Shown here: in pieces, positions 60,604 through 64,000 of the stretch
How the letters are laid out: each line of letters starts with the position of its first letter
How positions within the stretch are numbered: position 1 is the stretch's first letter
From: Bdellovibrionaceae bacterium UBA1609
Lineage (GTDB): Bacteria; Bdellovibrionota; Bdellovibrionia; Bdellovibrionales; UBA1609
NCBI GenBank assembly: GCA_002321895.1
Contig: DCMZ01000003.1
Location: forward strand, 523,070-587,069
Reading direction: 5' to 3'
Length of the DNA stretch: 64,000 bases
Translations under genes and position numbers: made by a program
The notes under the pieces: generated by a model
Told to the model about the DNA's origin: nothing
Databases searched by the model: none
Seen by the model: the letters and a program-made list of their open reading frames with translations, nothing else

Positions 60604-61479
60604 TTACCGGAATCTTTGGTAAAAAGATTTAATAATATCTATATCCGGTAGTTTCAAAATCACGTGAGGACTTTTTTTCGGATCTAAACTAGAAACAGAT
60701 AACAACCTTTTGTTGCCTGAACTCGAAGAGATGGCTTTCACCTGTCTTAAATTTATTTGAAAGGTGGCCGTAGGTGTTTGAATCTTTCTTTCCTTAGGAA
60801 AATGCATGCCCCGGGAGTAACGGCTGTAATCCGAGGCAGTGATTTCGGTCTGTGAAGGCATGCGGAACTTCAAAATATTAAATTGATCTTGTTCAATCCA
60901 AATGGCCGGTTCTTTTTCAGAGTTGCCAAACTCAGTCACTGCGCCTACGGCATAGGCCAATCGACCGCCAATGCGAGAAAGATTTAATGTGGCGGAACGA
61001 CCGGGATTAAGAGGAGCATTGGTATCAGCATTGACCACTCGCTCTAAGGACTTATAGTCGGGTATTTGCACCTGATATTGTTTCAATAAACTGGTGAGCT
61101 TATCTGGATTACTATTCCAAAACAGGGGGTCGGCAAATTCGCTGCCCACATTTGTGGTTTTGCGAACACCCTGGGCATTGATGTAATGCTTACGTCGACC
61201 ATTGTAAACAATGGTTATATCCAGTTTGTCTAGCAGTTGACGCTCACCTTTTACGCGCAATCTATAACTACCATCAGTGTTGATCATCCACTGTTCTTTT
61301 ACAATGTAAGGTGTGGGCTGGGCTGGAAAAATGACCTCTTGATCAATGAGAAAAAATCCATAACCGTGATTTCTTCCCACGCGTTCCATGATCATCTCAT
61401 AACGGGGAACGTAGGCGGTCGAAATTAAGGGTACGGCCAATATAAAAAATAAAATCCATTTGCTTTTCACTGACTCCAC
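60604..61479 (-). CDS. Exported protein of unknown function
   Basis: 291 residues with a signal peptide (ILFFILAVPLISTA, cleavage about residue 22) and a beta-rich mature region containing aromatic residues (GYGFFLIDQEVIFP) and a short basic tail. It may adopt a LolA/LppX-like half-barrel, but no family motif is clear. It lies 6 bp after galU and is followed at once by priA, so it belongs to a galU-exported-priA set. Confidence 0.72.
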   Translation of the reverse strand: MESVKSKWILFFILAVPLISTAYVPRYEMIMERVGRNHGYGFFLIDQEVIFPAQPTPYIVKEQWMINTDGSYRLRVKGERQLLDKLDITIVYNGRRKHYINAQGVRKTTNVGSEFADPLFWNSNPDKLTSLLKQYQVQIPDYKSLERVVNADTNAPLNPGRSATLNLSRIGGRLAYAVGAVTEFGNSEKEPAIWIEQDQFNILKFRMPSQTEITASDYSRYSRGMHFPKERKIQTPTATFQINLRQVKAISSSSGNKRLLSVSSLDPKKSPHVILKLPDIDIIKSFYQRFR

Positions 61480-61485
61480 TCCCTA

Positions 61486-62373
61486 TTAAAATTGGCTCGC
61501 CAAGCCTTTGATGTAATTTTTTAAACCTTCGCCCACTTCAGGATGTTCCAATCCCATTTCAATGTTGGCCATAAGGTACCCTAATTTATCACCCGCATCG
61601 AACCGTCGTCCAGTGACAACCGTGGCCGACATGCCTTCATCTTTAGCAAGCTGGGCCATGGGATCGGTCAGTTGGATTTCACCATTCTTTCCGGGAGGGG
61701 TGTTTTTTAGAAAATCAAAGATTTTAGGGGTAAAAACATATCGTCCGGGTAGTGCGAGTCGACTAGGAGCTTCATCCAAGCTGGGTTTTTCAATGACATT
61801 GTCCACGGTGTAAACACCGTCTTGTTCCGCAGAGTGGCTGATGATCCCGTACTTGTGTACGTTTTCATCTTCCACAGGCATTACGGCGACAGCTGATTTA
61901 TCGGTTTTGTTAAATACGTTGACCAGTTGTTCTGTGGCCGTCAATTCATCGTCACTTCTGGGAATCATGATCTCATCACCCAGTAATACGGCAAACGGTT
62001 CATTACCGACAATGGGCTTCGAAGTGTAAATGGCATGTCCTAAGCCAAGAGCTTCTTTTTGACGAATGCTAATGACATTCGCTAAGTCCCGAACTCTTTG
62101 TATTCGAGAGAGTAACGAAGTTTTACCAGATCGTTCCAGAGTTTCTTCCAGTTCCACGGAGCGATCAAAAAAGTCTTCAATGGAGGACTTCCCGCGACCG
62201 GCGATAAGGACAATGTCTTCTATTCCGGCTCGCACACACTCTTCGACCACATAGAGAATCGTCGGTTGGTCTACGATGGGTAGCATTTCCTTAGGGATGG
62301 TTTTGGTTGCCGGCAAAAATCGAGTGCCTAAGCCTGCGGCCGGAATCACAGCTTTTTTAATGGATGAATTCAT
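61486..62373 (-). CDS. galU: UTP-glucose-1-phosphate uridylyltransferase
   Basis: 295-residue nucleotidyltransferase making UDP-glucose for polysaccharide and lipid glycosylation. The N-terminal nucleotide loop is AAGLGTRFLPATKTIPKEMLP. DDELTATEQ and GRYVFTP are typical of bacterial GalU. It is the first of galU-exported protein-priA, divergent from the following lipoprotein. Confidence 0.95.
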   Translation of the reverse strand: MNSSIKKAVIPAAGLGTRFLPATKTIPKEMLPIVDQPTILYVVEECVRAGIEDIVLIAGRGKSSIEDFFDRSVELEETLERSGKTSLLSRIQRVRDLANVISIRQKEALGLGHAIYTSKPIVGNEPFAVLLGDEIMIPRSDDELTATEQLVNVFNKTDKSAVAVMPVEDENVHKYGIISHSAEQDGVYTVDNVIEKPSLDEAPSRLALPGRYVFTPKIFDFLKNTPPGKNGEIQLTDPMAQLAKDEGMSATVVTGRRFDAGDKLGYLMANIEMGLEHPEVGEGLKNYIKGLASQF

Positions 62374-62588
62374 GAGAGCTAATGAACCACAATAGGGACG
62401 ATGCAGGCAAGCCTCGAGGTGGCGAGAGTTGTCTCAGTTTAGCTTCCGTCGACCGGTATAAGTGCATGAAATTACGTCAATTTGTCTAACTTGGTCAAAA
62501 ACGACACATTTTCCTTTAAACATTTTGAGACTATGCCGACAAGAGTACATAGGCTTTTGGCCAGAATCGTACGAGGTTTCAGTCACTT

Positions 62589-63749
62589 ATGTTGGATAGA
62601 ATTCTTAAACATAGAGCGGGATTGGCGGGCGTGATCGCTCTCTCTATCGGACTGCTGTTTCAAAACTGCGCTCCACCCGTTGCAGAGGAAGATCTTTCGA
62701 CGGCGTCGGTGGATACCACACCTTTTGCCTTTGATATAAAAATGGATACGATCGCCCACATGTCTTGCACCCAAGCCAATGATGCCGTTTTCACTTTAAA
62801 AACGGGAGCCTATTTAGGGGGGAGTGGAATTCGATTGTCATCGGCGTTTTTAGATTACATCGGTGGAGATCGACCCACCCATGTTTTAGAGAAGTTGCAA
62901 GCATCTACCAACAATGCCATTGCCCAGCCGCAGGCGGCCGTTCGTAATGCCACAGGATCCAATCCGTATTTACAACTTCTGGCAGTGGGTTCGGCCAATT
63001 CCTATGAGATTTTAGGCCCCCTTGGGGCTGATGAGTATGCGGCGGCATTGGCTCAATCTCAAGACACCTACATTCGTCACTTTGAGTCCGTTCCAGCACT
63101 GTTTGATCGAAACATAGAATTCCAAATGCACTCCATGGGGGATTTGGGAGCCATGATTGGTTTGCGCACTCATTTTGAGCAAGGTGGGGTGTTGACGGTG
63201 AGTTTTGTGGATTACCAAAATACGGCCACTCCACCATTAGCTCCTGATGCAGAAGATGCTGGCTTTTCGGCTTATGGTCGTGCTTATCAGCTGGGTTTTG
63301 ATAGCGACTCTAACTTTCCGGACACCCAACGCCGACGGTTGGTTTCCGTGACCAGTAAAAGCATGATCGACCTATCGACCATCGAGGGTGAAGACTTCGG
63401 ATGCATTAGCTATAGGATTATTCGCAAAGCGGATTGGGAAGAGAATCCTGAGTTGTGTCCCGTGGGAACCGACCCAGAACCCTCGGACAGTGGAATTACT
63501 CAGCACGAATTTGTACGTAGAGTTTTAGATCCGTCCAGTACGCATTGGTATATTCACACTCGGGATAGCGCAACGGCGGCCACAAATTATCCAAACTGTA
63601 TCGTGCCGAAGGCCGCTGTGGATACTTGTTATGGTACAGGAACTCAAACCATTGAATATGGTGGAGTTACCGCTTGTGACGACACAGATGCGGACAGTAG
63701 CAATAACTGCCCTCACTATTTGAGTATTTGTTCTCTGGGAATTCAGTAA
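62589..63749 (+). CDS. Lipoprotein of unknown function with an Asn-Cys lipobox
   Basis: 386 residues. The N-terminus has a basic start, a hydrophobic stretch and FQNC (Cys27), an Asn-Cys lipobox that departs from the usual [LVI][ASTVI][GAS]C; I regard lipidation as likely but not certain. The mature part is Ala/Gly-rich with Cys-containing segments near the C-terminus and a calcium-like DDTDADSSNN stretch (about 363-372). No catalytic domain is recognised. Confidence 0.75.
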   Translation: MLDRILKHRAGLAGVIALSIGLLFQNCAPPVAEEDLSTASVDTTPFAFDIKMDTIAHMSCTQANDAVFTLKTGAYLGGSGIRLSSAFLDYIGGDRPTHVLEKLQASTNNAIAQPQAAVRNATGSNPYLQLLAVGSANSYEILGPLGADEYAAALAQSQDTYIRHFESVPALFDRNIEFQMHSMGDLGAMIGLRTHFEQGGVLTVSFVDYQNTATPPLAPDAEDAGFSAYGRAYQLGFDSDSNFPDTQRRRLVSVTSKSMIDLSTIEGEDFGCISYRIIRKADWEENPELCPVGTDPEPSDSGITQHEFVRRVLDPSSTHWYIHTRDSATAATNYPNCIVPKAAVDTCYGTGTQTIEYGGVTACDDTDADSSNNCPHYLSICSLGIQ

Positions 63750-63757
63750 GCCTGTTG

Positions 63758-64000
63758 TCAGCTGCCAGCTTGGGCCACTTTTCGTAATCGTTCCACTTGA
63801 TTGACCACGGGTTGCTTGTTGGTAAAGCTAAAGGATTTCAAGTAATCGATGGGGTTTACAAAACGGCCCCTCTTTTTCACAGCAAAATGCAGATGAGGTT
63901 TTGTGCAATATCCTGTACATCCAATGGCTCCCACGCGTTGACCATTTTTCAGATGAGTTCCCACCTTAATGGCTGGGTCAATTTCAGACATGTGATTGTA
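63758..64000 (-). CDS. C-terminal part of an M23 (LytM-type) endopeptidase, 5' truncated by the window edge
   Basis: Only the last part of the gene is present; it runs off the right edge at its 5' end (the frame is open through 64000). The visible sequence has HMSEIDPAIKVGTHLKNGQ and the zinc motif HLHFAV, typical of LytM peptidoglycan endopeptidases, followed by a short basic tail. Catalytic His and fold upstream are out of view. Confidence 0.8.
   Translation of the reverse strand, partial: YNHMSEIDPAIKVGTHLKNGQRVGAIGCTGYCTKPHLHFAVKKRGRFVNPIDYLKSFSFTNKQPVVNQVERLRKVAQAGS

Overview
This window looks like core chromosome of a Gram-negative bacterium. It encodes BamD, LolA-like and RseP envelope functions, PilT and many lipoproteins. 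My best guess is a Bdellovibrionota-like (Bdellovibrio-type) organism, inferred from the lipoprotein and secreted-protease content, the nucleoside-salvage set, an Asn-Cys lipobox and the pili plus Ada/AlkB repertoire. No rRNA or 16S marker is present, so this is not proven. No tRNA, rRNA, CRISPR array, transposase or prophage gene was found. Coding density is high and many neighbours overlap by 4 bp (ATGA/GTGA/TTGA), which points to translationally coupled operons.

Layout, left to right. 1-4.4 kb (-): biotin carboxylase, carboxyltransferase and asnS. 4.6-5.9 kb (-): a subtilisin-family lipoprotein. 6.1-8.9 kb (-): a deo-type nucleoside salvage operon, deoC-deoA-purine nucleoside phosphorylase. 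9.1-11.1 kb: acyP and a small exported protein (+), then pilT (-). 11.2-16.6 kb (+): RNase G, L21 with a histone-H1-like tail, L27, Obg, a NadD-RsfS fusion and RlmH, a ribosome-assembly block. 16.6-21.5 kb (-): a lipoprotein with 14 RCC1 repeats and a GT39-like membrane glycosyltransferase. 21.6-25.8 kb (+): comF-like, lolA-like, rimO, a candidate 25-residue membrane peptide and an outer-membrane-like protein. 25.8-30.5 kb (-): hpt, a TPR protein, bamD, an AI-2E-family permease, a cyclic-nucleotide-domain protein and a TPR-SH3 protein.

30.7-37.0 kb (+): five tightly coupled genes. They are a class III aminotransferase, an aberrant M20 hydrolase, astA, astD and mltG, and resemble an arginine/ornithine succinyltransferase pathway with astB and astE missing. 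37.1-38.5 kb (+): Ada-like and AlkB, an alkylation-repair pair. 38.5-40.1 kb (-): a lipoprotein and a membrane-anchored FG-GAP-like protein. 40.3 kb (+): a nitroreductase. 41.1-47.1 kb (-): pgeF, rluD, a J-like/HTH protein, a MinD-like ATPase, tsaB and rseP. 47.6-51.8 kb (+): three secreted proteins of unknown function. 51.8-56.3 kb (-): rpsB-tsf-pyrH-frr-uppS-cdsA. 56.5-62.4 kb (-): an FAD oxidoreductase, a CFI-box protein, priA, an exported protein and galU. 62.6 kb (+): a lipoprotein. The window ends inside an M23 endopeptidase gene (-).

The observations I rate highest are the ast-like operon whose M20 member has lost its Glu-Glu catalytic pair, two 131-144 bp intergenic elements bounded by AT-rich inverted repeats, the NadD-RsfS fusion, the L21 lysine-rich tail, the 25-residue membrane peptide, and the block of secreted genes inserted between cdsA and rseP.
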